Of a DNA stretch of 64,000 bases, positions 35,848 to 42,554 are shown piece after piece (position 1 is the first letter of the stretch; the number at the start of each line of letters is the position of its first letter). This DNA comes from Quadrisphaera setariae (GTDB lineage Bacteria > Actinomycetota > Actinomycetes > Actinomycetales > Quadrisphaeraceae), in assembly GCF_008041935.1 (NCBI RefSeq), contig NZ_VKAC01000007.1:62001-126000 (forward strand), given 5' to 3'. Below the pieces are notes generated by a model that worked only from the letters and a program-made list of their open reading frames with translations, made no database searches and had not been told where the DNA came from. Position numbers and translations under genes: made by a program.

Positions 35848-36021
35848 TCAGCCGCCGGAAGGACCGCCGATCCGCAGACCAGCGAGGTTGAGGTCCTCCG
35901 ACTGCCTCTCGGCGAGCTCTCGCGGTGAGCGGGCGCCCGGCTGCGGGAAGCGCTTCGACCCCAGCACGAGCCACCCGACGAACCGACCGACCGACGTCAG
36001 CGCGCTCCCGATCCGCTCCAT
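35848..36021 (-). CDS. Small hypothetical protein, 57 residues
   Basis: The minus-strand frame encodes MERIGSALTSVGRFVGWLVL, GSKRFPQPGARSPRELAERQ, SEDLNLAGLRIGGPSGG. It has an amphipathic or membrane-inserting N-terminus, a basic middle and an acidic helix. It is not recognised. Support comes from a TAGCGT -10 element exactly 6 bases before the ATG (leaderless geometry), the absence of any other gene here, and third-position GC typical of real genes. It is convergent with the GNAT pseudogene. Confidence 0.5.
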   Translation of the reverse strand: MERIGSALTSVGRFVGWLVLGSKRFPQPGARSPRELAERQSEDLNLAGLRIGGPSGG

Positions 36022-36027
36022 GATCGG

Positions 36028-36033
36028 ACGCTA
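36028..36033 (-). promoter_or_regulatory. -10 element of the leaderless 57-residue gene
   Basis: On the minus strand TAGCGT precedes ATG 36021 by exactly 6 bases, identical in sequence and spacing to the element at 2166-2171. Confidence 0.5.
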
Positions 36034-36159
36034 CGCCGGTCGCGCCGGCACCACCAGCACAACCCGTCGACCAGGACGCCGACGTCGCGCGCGTCCTCGA
36101 GGTCCACGGCACGTCGCGCCCGAGGTGCCGTGCGACCGGTCGCGTGCGACGGTTCCGAC

Positions 36160-36582
36160 GTGACCATCGCGACCACCGGCTTCAGCCACGTCCGCCTCAC
36201 CGTCCGCGACATCGAGGTCTCGCGGCGGTTCTACGACCGGGTCTTCGGCTGGGAGGTGGCCTACGAGGTCCCCGCCGACGCCGACCAGGCCACCCGCGAC
36301 CGGCTGTGGTTCGTCTTCGACGGCGTGATCTACAAGGTCCCCGGCGGCCTGCTCGGGCTGCGTCCCGTGGCTCCCGCGGACGACTCCTTCAGCGAGGACC
36401 GCGTGGGCCTCGACCACCTCTCGTTCTCCGTGGCGGCCAAGGCCGACCTGGACGCCGCCGTCGCCGTCCTCGACGCCGCGGGCGTGGAGCACGGCGGGGT
36501 GAAGGACGCCGGCACCATGCATCTGCTGGAGCTCCGCGACCCCGACGGCATCGCCCTCGAGCTCGTCGCGATGAAGGGCTGA
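36160..36582 (+). CDS. VOC (glyoxalase/dioxygenase superfamily) protein
   Basis: This 140-residue vicinal-oxygen-chelate protein has paired beta-alpha-beta-beta-beta modules: TTGFSHVRLTVRDIEVSRRF, YDRVFGWEVAYEVPADADQA, then VGLDHLSFSVAAKADLDAAV and LLELRDPDGIALELVAMKG. Metal ligands could be His in FSHVRL, His in LDHLSF and Glu in ALELVA. The reaction is unknown. GTG 36160 is taken as start; the frame opens at 36130, but that adds only MRPVACDGSD. It is followed after 43 bases by a LysE-type exporter with its own promoter. Confidence 0.85.
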   Translation: MTIATTGFSHVRLTVRDIEVSRRFYDRVFGWEVAYEVPADADQATRDRLWFVFDGVIYKVPGGLLGLRPVAPADDSFSEDRVGLDHLSFSVAAKADLDAAVAVLDAAGVEHGGVKDAGTMHLLELRDPDGIALELVAMKG

Positions 36583-36612
36583 AACTCCCTGTCGCGCTGC
36601 GGCCGGGGCCCC

Positions 36613-36618
36613 TACCCT
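36613..36618 (+). promoter_or_regulatory. -10 element of a leaderless promoter
   Basis: TACCCT is followed by 7 bases and ATG 36626 of the LysE-type gene. Confidence 0.5.
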
Positions 36619-36625
36619 CCGGTCC

Positions 36626-37258
36626 ATGATCCCGCTCGACCACCTGCTGGCGTTCCTCCTCGCGTCGGTGGTGATCGTCGTGGTCCCCGGCCCGAGCGTG
36701 CTGTTCGTGCTCGGGCGCTCCATCGCGCACGGCCGCCGCGCCGGGGTGCTGAGCGTGCTCGGCAACGCCCTCGGCACGGTGCCGGCGGTGCTCGCGGTGG
36801 CGTTCGGGGTGGGGGCGGTGGTCGCGGCGTCGGTGGTCGCCTTCACCGTGCTGAAGCTGGCGGGGGCGGCGTACCTCGTCTGGCTGGGCGTGCAGGCGAT
36901 CCGCCACCGCAACGACCACGCCCGCGTCGACGCCCCGAACGCCGCCACCACCGGACAGCTCCTGCGGCAGGGCTTCGTGGTGGGAGCGACCAACCCCAAG
37001 ACGATCGCGTTCTTCGTGGCGGTCCTGCCGCAGTTCGTGGCCGTGGAGGCTGGGCCGGTGTGGGCGCAGCTGCTCGTCCTCGGCGTGGTCTTCCAGCTCA
37101 TGGCGGTGGTGTCCGACAGCACGTGGGCGCTGGCGGCGGGCACGGCGCGGACGTGGTTCGCGCGCTCCCCGAAGCGGATGTCCACGCTGTCCGGCACGGG
37201 CGGAGTCATGATGATCGGGCTCGGCGGGACGCTGGCGCTGTCCGGCTCGAAGCACTGA
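36626..37258 (+). CDS. LysE family translocator (RhtB-like amino-acid exporter)
   Basis: The 210-residue protein has about six hydrophobic helices and the LysE/RhtB opening MIPLDHLLAFLLASVVIVVV, PGPSVLFVLGRSIAHGRRAG. It continues LGNALGTVPAVLAVAFGVGA and QGFVVGATNPKTIAFFVAVL, containing the family-typical NPK motif. It should export amino acids or similar metabolites using the proton gradient; the substrate is not known. ATG 36626 is supported by the TACCCT -10 element. Confidence 0.9.
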   Translation: MIPLDHLLAFLLASVVIVVVPGPSVLFVLGRSIAHGRRAGVLSVLGNALGTVPAVLAVAFGVGAVVAASVVAFTVLKLAGAAYLVWLGVQAIRHRNDHARVDAPNAATTGQLLRQGFVVGATNPKTIAFFVAVLPQFVAVEAGPVWAQLLVLGVVFQLMAVVSDSTWALAAGTARTWFARSPKRMSTLSGTGGVMMIGLGGTLALSGSKH

Positions 37259-37337
37259 CGTGCGGGCCGTGTGAAGGCTCCGTCAGGGGTCTGCGCAGGG
37301 CCCTGACGTGTGATGACGCTGCTGCCACGGTGGCCGG

Positions 37338-37577
37338 GTGCTGCTGCGCGCCGTCGTCGTCCTGCTGGTCTCCGGGGTGCTCGCCTCCGGACTGCTCAGG
37401 GCGTGCGCTCCCGCGCCCGACGCACTGCCCGACCCCGTGGTCGTCAGGACGACGACGATGCCCGGCGGGCCGCAGCCGGCTGCGCCGTGCGCGTCGCTGC
37501 GGGTGCCCGTGGGTGTGCTCGCCCCGCAGCCGGGTGAGGGGCTCCGCCTGCTCGTGGTCGAGGTGGCGGCATCGTGA
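37338..37577 (+). CDS. Small secreted or membrane-anchored hypothetical protein
   Basis: The 79-residue protein has one N-terminal hydrophobic helix (LLRAVVVLLVSGVLASGLLR) followed by a short extracytoplasmic region with CAPAPDALPDPVVVRTTTMP and VPVGVLAPQPGEGLRLLVVE. A Cys just after the helix could be lipidated, but the lipobox is poor. It is not recognised. Its TGA overlaps the GTG of the next membrane-protein gene, so the two are co-translated. Confidence 0.6.
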   Translation: MLLRAVVVLLVSGVLASGLLRACAPAPDALPDPVVVRTTTMPGGPQPAAPCASLRVPVGVLAPQPGEGLRLLVVEVAAS

Positions 37578-38182
37578 CCGCACCTCGCGCAGCGGTGCTG
37601 CTCGGGCTGGGCGGGGCGCTGGCGGGGGTCGTCGCCAAGGCCGCTGACGCGTCGCCGTGGCGCTGGGCCGAAGACCTCGGCCACCATCCCGCCGCGTGGC
37701 TGCTCGCGGTGGCCGCGGTGGCGCGCCTGTCTCCCACGGCCGGGAGCGCGGCTGCGCGGTCCGCGGTGTTCTTCGCGGCCATGACGGCCGCCTACTACGG
37801 CTGGGCGGACCTCGCGCAGGGCGCGGGTCCCGGGGTGTGGCGGCTGGCACTCGTCTGGTGGGTGCTGTCGGCGACCGCCGTCCCGGCGTACGCCCTGGCC
37901 GTGCGCGCAGCGGCCAGCTCCCAGGACTCGGCGGGCGGCCGCCACCGCGCACCGCTGGCCGGTGCTGCGCTGGCCCTGGCGGGAGGGCTGGCGCTGGCCG
38001 AGGGCGCGATGCCCGACCGGCCGGTGCAGCTGGTCGTGTCGGTGGTGGTCGCTCTGGCGATCACCACCGCTGTGCCGGTGCAGCGCCTCACGCGCGTGTG
38101 GGCGCTGGCGCTGCTCGCGCCCGGCGCGCTCCTCGCCACGGCGGCACTGGCGGCGGCCCGAGGTGCTCACCTGCTGCCGTGA
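37574..38182 (+). CDS. Hypothetical multi-pass membrane protein (DUF6518-like)
   Basis: The 202-residue protein has six or so hydrophobic segments: AVLLGLGGALAGVVAKAADA, AAWLLAVAAVARLSP, AVFFAAMTAAYYGWADLAQG, LALVWWVLSATAVPAYALAV, APLAGAALALAGGLALAEGA and VVSVVVALAITTAVPVQ. The polar motif ASPWRWAEDLGHHPAAW between helices 1 and 2 and the AYYGWADL motif resemble DUF6518 proteins, whose function is unknown. It is translationally coupled to the small gene before it. Confidence 0.65.
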   Translation: MTAPRAAVLLGLGGALAGVVAKAADASPWRWAEDLGHHPAAWLLAVAAVARLSPTAGSAAARSAVFFAAMTAAYYGWADLAQGAGPGVWRLALVWWVLSATAVPAYALAVRAAASSQDSAGGRHRAPLAGAALALAGGLALAEGAMPDRPVQLVVSVVVALAITTAVPVQRLTRVWALALLAPGALLATAALAAARGAHLLP

Positions 38183-38192
38183 TCGCCCCGCC

Positions 38193-38198
38193 TACCGT
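38193..38198 (+). promoter_or_regulatory. -10 element of a leaderless promoter
   Basis: TACCGT lies exactly 6 bases before GTG 38205, start of the phosphotransferase gene. Confidence 0.5.
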
Positions 38199-38204
38199 GA
38201 CGCC

Positions 38205-39107
38205 GTGGGACCTGAGACCGGAGACGACGCCGTGCGGGCGACCGCCCGACGGCTGCTCCCCGACACCGCCGCCAGCCACGTCAGCGCCGCGGAGGTGGTC
38301 CGCGGCGAGTTCCACGACGTCGTCCTGCTGCCGGGCAGGGCGGTGGTCAAGGTCGCGCGCGGCCTGGCCGCCCAGCACCTGGAGCGGCGGGCGGCGCTGC
38401 TCGACGCACTGGCCGACGCGGGACTGCCGCTCGCCGTCCCGCGGCCGCTGAGCGAGGTGGTCCGCACCGGGGAGGCGAGCGCCGCGGTGGCGCTGTCGTG
38501 GGTCCCCGGCGAGCCGGCGCCGGTGGGTGCAGGCGGTGAGCAGCGCGTCGAGCAGCTGCAGCAGCTGCTCACGGCGATGGCCGCGGTGGACGTGTCTGCG
38601 GGCACTCCGGTGGGCCGGTGCCTGGACGTCCCGCACGCGTACGCGGGTCGCGGGCGGTGGGCGGAGCTCATGGCCCGGGTGGTGGCGATGCTCCCCGACG
38701 ACGTGCGCGACGACGCTGCCGCTTGCCTGCGCGCTGCCGTCGACCTGCCGCCCGTGCCGCCGCGGCTCGTGCACGGCGACCTCGCCGGGCACAACCTGCG
38801 CTGGCACGCCGACGGGACGCTGGCGGGCGTCATCGACTGGGACCTCGCCAGCGCGTGGGACCCCGCCGTCGACCTGGGCTGCCTGGTCTGGTTCGGGTGG
38901 GACGCCGTCGACGCGGCGTGCGCCGGCCTGGGCGGCGGGTGGCCGACCGCTGCGGAGCGGGCCCGGGTGTGGTTCGCGACGTTCCCGCTGGAGGGGCCGG
39001 CGGCGCTGCTGGACGACGGCGCCCCGGCGGCCCTGGTCGCCGAGCGGCTGGAGCGGGTGGCCACCGCGCTGCGCCGCGAGCGGGACGCGGCAGGCGCGCG
39101 GCGCTAG
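38205..39107 (+). CDS. Aminoglycoside phosphotransferase (APH) family protein
   Basis: The 300-residue kinase-fold protein has the Brenner motif PRLVHGDLAGHNLRWHADG, with catalytic Asp and Asn, and the metal-binding LAGVIDWDLASAWDPAVDLG. An ATP-site lysine is in AVVKVARGLAAQHLERRAAL. The APH family phosphorylates antibiotics, choline, fructosamines and other small molecules; the substrate is not predictable. GTG 38205 fits the TACCGT leaderless promoter. Its TAG overlaps the stop of a small convergent gene through a shared CTAG. Confidence 0.83.
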   Translation: MGPETGDDAVRATARRLLPDTAASHVSAAEVVRGEFHDVVLLPGRAVVKVARGLAAQHLERRAALLDALADAGLPLAVPRPLSEVVRTGEASAAVALSWVPGEPAPVGAGGEQRVEQLQQLLTAMAAVDVSAGTPVGRCLDVPHAYAGRGRWAELMARVVAMLPDDVRDDAAACLRAAVDLPPVPPRLVHGDLAGHNLRWHADGTLAGVIDWDLASAWDPAVDLGCLVWFGWDAVDAACAGLGGGWPTAAERARVWFATFPLEGPAALLDDGAPAALVAERLERVATALRRERDAAGARR

Positions 39108-39307
39108 CAGCCGCCTCCACCACCGCCGTCTCCGCTGCCAGCCCCGAGCCCACCGCCCAGGCCACCGCTCTCCTCGAGGCGTTCCAGCGGGGTCCGACGG
39201 ACCCCGGCGCCCCGCGGCGCGATGCCGTCACCCGGCGCGAACAGGTCCCCGGTCAGATCCCGGAGGCGCCGTGCAGCAGCACGCAGGAGGCGGGCCACCG
39301 GTCTCAC
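39104..39307 (-). CDS. Small Gly-rich hypothetical protein ending in Cys
   Basis: The 67-residue frame has a basic amphipathic N-terminus (RPVARLLRAAARRLRDLTGD), a middle region (FAPGDGIAPRGAGVRRTPLE) and a glycine-rich tail ending GGGGGGC. GTG 39307 is preceded by a strong AGGAGGAGG ribosome-binding sequence, the best evidence that it is translated. It shares CTAG with the stop of the convergent phosphotransferase gene. No family is recognised; the terminal Cys could be a modification or metal-binding site. Confidence 0.5.
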   Translation of the reverse strand: MRPVARLLRAAARRLRDLTGDLFAPGDGIAPRGAGVRRTPLERLEESGGLGGGLGAGSGDGGGGGGC

Positions 39308-39453
39308 GGCACCTCCTCCTCCCGCAGGTCTGCCCAGCGTGATCGGTCACGACGCTGCGATCAAGACCCCGCGTCAATCCACTGGCGCGAGCGGCGGTCG
39401 GTGCGCGACGGTCGTCGTCGTCATCACCGCCGACGACCACCGAGGAGGCGACC

Positions 39454-40338
39454 GTGGCGACCTCGTGCACGGCCACCACGCCCGACGGCCACGAGCTGTG
39501 GGCCCAGCAGAGCGGTGACCCCGGCGGCAGCCCGGTGCTGCTGGTCATGGGCGCGGCGTCCTCCAGCGCGGTGTGGCCGCCGGGGCTGGTCGAGCGGCTC
39601 GGGCGGCGGCACCGCGTCATCGTGTGGGACCACCGCGACACGGGGCGGTCCAGCACCTCAGCGGGTCGCGAGCCGTACGCGCTGACGGACCTGGCCGCGG
39701 ACGCCGTCGTCGTCCTCGACGCCTTCGGGGTGCCTGCGGCGCACGTGGTGGGGATGTCGATGGGCGGACTGCTCACCCAGCTCCTGCTGCTCGACCACCC
39801 CGAGCGGCTGCTGTCGACGACGCTGTTCTGCACCGGTCCGCTGCCAGGCGCGGAAGCTCCCGGCGACGCAGCACCAGCACCGGCGCCCGAGCTGCTGGCG
39901 CTGTGGGCGCAGCTCGGAGAGGAGCGCGACGAGTCCGCCGAGATGGACTTCCGGCTGCGCCACTGGCGACTGCTCAACGGCCACGGGATGCCGTTCGACG
40001 AGGCGGAGTTCAGGGCGCTCGAGGGGCGGGTGGTCGCGCACGGCGGACGGATGGACGCGAGCTCGGCCACCGCGCACGCCCGCGCGGGCACGTCCGGTCT
40101 GGCGCGCGGAGCGGAGCTGCGCGACGTAAGGACGCCGGTGCTCGTGGTCGAGGCGCCGCAGGACCCGGCCTGCCCGCCGCCGTGCGCACAGCTGCTGGAG
40201 GCGGCGATCGGCGACGCCTCGACCACCCGCCGGGTGGTCGTGCCCGGGATGGGCCACGCGCTGCCGGCGGCGGTGGTCGGGCCGCTGCTCGACGCGGTGG
40301 AGGCGCACCTCGACGCCGTAGACGGCACCGACGGGTGA
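39454..40338 (+). CDS. Alpha/beta hydrolase
   Basis: The 294-residue hydrolase has an oxyanion motif PVLLVMGAASSSAVWPPGLV, VIVWDHRDTGRSS, the nucleophile Ser at about 102 in VVGMSMGGLLTQLLLLDHPE, an acid in LVVEAPQDPACPP and the catalytic His in VVPGMGHALPAAV. The order resembles anthracycline methylesterase/haloperoxidase-like hydrolases (RdmC type). The substrate is not known. GTG 39454 has GAGGAGG upstream. A phosphotransferase-like gene follows after 6 bases, so the two are probably co-transcribed. Confidence 0.85.
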   Translation: MATSCTATTPDGHELWAQQSGDPGGSPVLLVMGAASSSAVWPPGLVERLGRRHRVIVWDHRDTGRSSTSAGREPYALTDLAADAVVVLDAFGVPAAHVVGMSMGGLLTQLLLLDHPERLLSTTLFCTGPLPGAEAPGDAAPAPAPELLALWAQLGEERDESAEMDFRLRHWRLLNGHGMPFDEAEFRALEGRVVAHGGRMDASSATAHARAGTSGLARGAELRDVRTPVLVVEAPQDPACPPPCAQLLEAAIGDASTTRRVVVPGMGHALPAAVVGPLLDAVEAHLDAVDGTDG

Positions 40339-40344
40339 CCGGCC

Positions 40345-41280
40345 GTGGACGAGGAGGAGCTCGCTGACGTCGTCCTCCAGCGGTGGGGCCTGCCCGGCGC
40401 CGTGGTGCAGCCGCTGGGCGGCGGCATGAACTCACGCACCTGGGTGGTGGAGGTGACGGCGCCGTGCGGACAGGTGGGGCGCTGGGCCGCCAAGCAGGTG
40501 GCGCCGGCGCTGCACCCGCCCTTCCGCCGCGGGCTGCTCGCGGCCTCGCTCGTGGAGGGGGCGGGGGTGCGTGCCGGTGTGCCGCGCCCGACCGTCGGCG
40601 GCGCGGACCATGCCGACCTGCCCGACGGCCCGCTGGCGCTGCTGCGCTGGGTCGACGGCACGCCGCTGGACGATGACGACGACGATGCGCCCGCGCTCAT
40701 GGGCGCCGCCCTCGGAACGGCGCACCGCGTGCTGCGGGGTGTGGACGACGGGTCGGCGGCGCGCTTCCCGCCCTGGCCGGAGCTGGAGGGCGACCACCTC
40801 GACGTGGAGCCCTGGGTGCGCCCGGCGGTGGCCGGAGCGCTCGCCACCTACCGCGACCTGCTGGCCGGTTCCGGCGGCGGGGCCCTCGGAGGGTCGTCGG
40901 TGGGGCTGCTGCACGCCGACCCGGCACCCGACGCGTTCCTGCGCCCGGTCAGCGGGGATGACCCGCGCTGCGGTCTCATCGACTGGTCGAGCGCCGAGCA
41001 CGGTCCGCTGCTCTACGACGTCGCCTCGGCGGTGATGTACGTCGGAGGGTACGAGCGCGGGCGGGCGCTGGTGGAGGCGTACGCAGAGGTGGTGGCCCCG
41101 GAGGCAGACGCGGCGGCGCTCCTGCCTCAGGTGGAGGTCCTGCTGGGGCTGCGCCAGGCGGTGCAGGCCGCGTACTTCGCGCGGCGCCTGGCAGTGGACG
41201 ACCTCACCGGCATCGACGGACCCGAGGGCAACCTCGAGGGCCTCCACCACGCGCGGGACTTCTTCGCCGCCCTCGGCTGA
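40345..41280 (+). CDS. APH-fold protein with an altered catalytic loop
   Basis: The 311-residue phosphotransferase-like protein has VVQPLGGGMNSRTWVVEVTA at the nucleotide loop, WAAKQVAP with the ATP-binding Lys, and RCGLIDWSSAEHGPLLYDVA with the metal-binding Asp. The catalytic loop reads LLHADPAPDAFLRPV: the HxD is kept, but the Asn normally five residues after the Asp is Ala. That may weaken magnesium binding, so it could be a poor kinase or non-catalytic. It follows the hydrolase gene by 6 bases. After it come GTCGGAACC repeats. Confidence 0.78.
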   Translation: MDEEELADVVLQRWGLPGAVVQPLGGGMNSRTWVVEVTAPCGQVGRWAAKQVAPALHPPFRRGLLAASLVEGAGVRAGVPRPTVGGADHADLPDGPLALLRWVDGTPLDDDDDDAPALMGAALGTAHRVLRGVDDGSAARFPPWPELEGDHLDVEPWVRPAVAGALATYRDLLAGSGGGALGGSSVGLLHADPAPDAFLRPVSGDDPRCGLIDWSSAEHGPLLYDVASAVMYVGGYERGRALVEAYAEVVAPEADAAALLPQVEVLLGLRQAVQAAYFARRLAVDDLTGIDGPEGNLEGLHHARDFFAALG

Positions 41281-41302
41281 ACGGGACGGGCCGCGCGCGA
41301 GT

Positions 41303-41396
41303 GGTCGGAACCCCGCCACGAGACGTCGGAACCACGTCCAGACGTGTCGGAACCGGGTCGTCGTTCCGACACGTCCGGCCAGGGTTCCGACACGTC
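41303..41396. repeat. GTCGGAACC direct and inverted repeat array
   Basis: GGTCGGAACC (41303-41312), ACGTCGGAACC (41323-41333) and GACGTGTCGGAAC (41341-41353) run one way. GTTCCGACACGTC (41363-41375) and GGTTCCGACACGTC (41383-41396) run the other way. The middle pair is a perfect 13-bp inverted repeat with a 9-base loop. It fills the gap between the APH-fold gene and a membrane-protein gene. Confidence 0.8.
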
Positions 41397-41467
41397 GAGT
41401 CCGTGGGGTCGCGGCCTCGCGGCGCGGCGGTCCCCGGCTGCGGCGCCCCTGCGCCACGATCGACACC

Positions 41468-42139
41468 GTGGCGACGCCCACCCGCACCGTTGGCGCTGAC
41501 GAGTCGGACACCGCACCGGCCGGGCGGTTCGCCCGGTGGGTGCCCTGGGCCGTGCTCGGTGTGCTGCTCACGACTGTGGTCCAGCTGGCGGTGGGGGCGT
41601 TCAGCGACCTGCCGCAGTTCGCGGGCAAGGGGTTCGGAGCGCGACTGGCCGCCTACCCGGTGCTCATGCTGCTGGTGCCCCTCGTGGCGGTGGTCCGTCG
41701 CGCCCGGCGCAACCACCGCCACGAGGGGTCCGGGCCGCTGCCGTGGGCGGCGACGCTGCTCGTCGCGCTGCCGTTCCTCGTCGACGTCACCGGCAACACC
41801 CTCGACCTGTACGACGCCGTCATCTGGTGGGACGACGCCAACCACCTCGTGAACTGGGCCCTGCTGTCCGGCGGCGCCGGCCTGCTCCTGCGCGACGGTG
41901 GCGTGCAGCCGCGCTGGGCCCTGGCCCTGTGCACGGCGGGGGTGGGGGCGCTGCTGGCCGTCGGGTGGGAGCTCGGCGAGTGGGCCACCTTCATCCGTTT
42001 CGGAGAGGTGGACGGCGGGCTCGCCGCCGCCTACGGCGACACCCTCGGCGACCTGGCCCTGGGATGCCTGGGCGCAGGGGTGGCGGGTGTCGTCGTCGCA
42101 CGCCGAGAGGCGGCGTCACCGCCGCATCGCGGGAGCTGA
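41468..42139 (+). CDS. DUF2238/YjdF-like membrane protein
   Basis: The 223-residue protein has six hydrophobic segments, including VPWAVLGVLLTTVVQLAVGA, YPVLMLLVPLVAVVRRA, AATLLVALPFLVDVTGNTL and ALALCTAGVGALLAVGWELG. Conserved-looking polar signatures are WWDDANHLVNWALLSGGAGL, GWELGEWATFIRFGEV and AYGDTLGDLALGCLGAGVAG. These resemble the His/Glu/Asp pattern of YjdF/DUF2238 proteins, which are of unknown function. GTG 41468 follows CACGAT by 7 bases. A 20-bp tandem repeat begins two bases after its stop. Confidence 0.72.
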   Translation: MATPTRTVGADESDTAPAGRFARWVPWAVLGVLLTTVVQLAVGAFSDLPQFAGKGFGARLAAYPVLMLLVPLVAVVRRARRNHRHEGSGPLPWAATLLVALPFLVDVTGNTLDLYDAVIWWDDANHLVNWALLSGGAGLLLRDGGVQPRWALALCTAGVGALLAVGWELGEWATFIRFGEVDGGLAAAYGDTLGDLALGCLGAGVAGVVVARREAASPPHRGS

Positions 42140-42140
42140 C

Positions 42141-42200
42141 GCCCCTTCAGCGCAGTTCCCGCCCCTTCAGCGCAGTTCCCGCCCCTTCAGCGCAGTTCCC
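42141..42200. repeat. Three perfect 20-bp tandem repeats
   Basis: GCCCCTTCAGCGCAGTTCCC is repeated exactly three times (42141, 42161, 42181), followed by a partial copy (GCCCC). An inverse counterpart, TGGGGCGGGAACTCACGCG then AAGGGGCGTC, lies at 42219-42247. A long imperfect hairpin is therefore possible right after the membrane-protein gene. Confidence 0.9.
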
Positions 42201-42318
42201 GCCCCATCGGCAGGTCTGATGGGGCGGGAACTCACGCGAAGGGGCGTCTTCTGCACCGCCGGAGCCTCCCCGGAGGAGGACGTCGCCTGCGGCGCCGTCC
42301 GCGAGGAGCATCGCGCCC

Positions 42319-42535
42319 GTGTTCGCGACGATGCGCAGGACCAAGACCGCCCCCGGCCGGGCCCGGGAGGTCGCCCGGACCATCCAGTCCGAGGACGTAC
42401 CCCTCGTCGAGCAGGTCGACGGTGCGTGTCCTGCACGCTGGTCGACCTCGGCGGCGACGAGGTCACCAGCGTCGGGGTCTTCACGTCGCCGCTGGAGGCG
42501 CGCGCCGGTGAGGTGGTGGTCGAGCACCGCGCTCG
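42319..42535 (+). pseudogene. Decayed antibiotic-biosynthesis-monooxygenase-like (ABM) gene
   Basis: The stretch 42140-42554 holds no intact gene. One frame from GTG 42319 reads FATMRRTKTAPGRAREVART, IQSEDVPLVEQVDGA; another frame then reads TLVDLGGDEVTSVGVFTSPL, EARAGEVVVEHR. Together they resemble a small ferredoxin-like ABM-type domain with a frameshift near 42425-42435. The ending is lost before the ABC transporter gene. Recognition rests on pattern memory, not on a database match. Confidence 0.4.
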
Positions 42536-42554
42536 ACCGCCGCCTCGGAGGAGG

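Noticed and set aside
38930-39450. Plus-strand frames overlapping the small Gly-rich gene
   Set aside because: They are out-of-frame continuations of the phosphotransferase with random composition.
41303-41396. Regular repeats considered as CRISPR
   Set aside because: Units are short, of mixed orientation and unevenly spaced.
42141-42200. Tandem repeats considered as a CRISPR array
   Set aside because: Units are contiguous, without unique spacers, and no cas gene is near.
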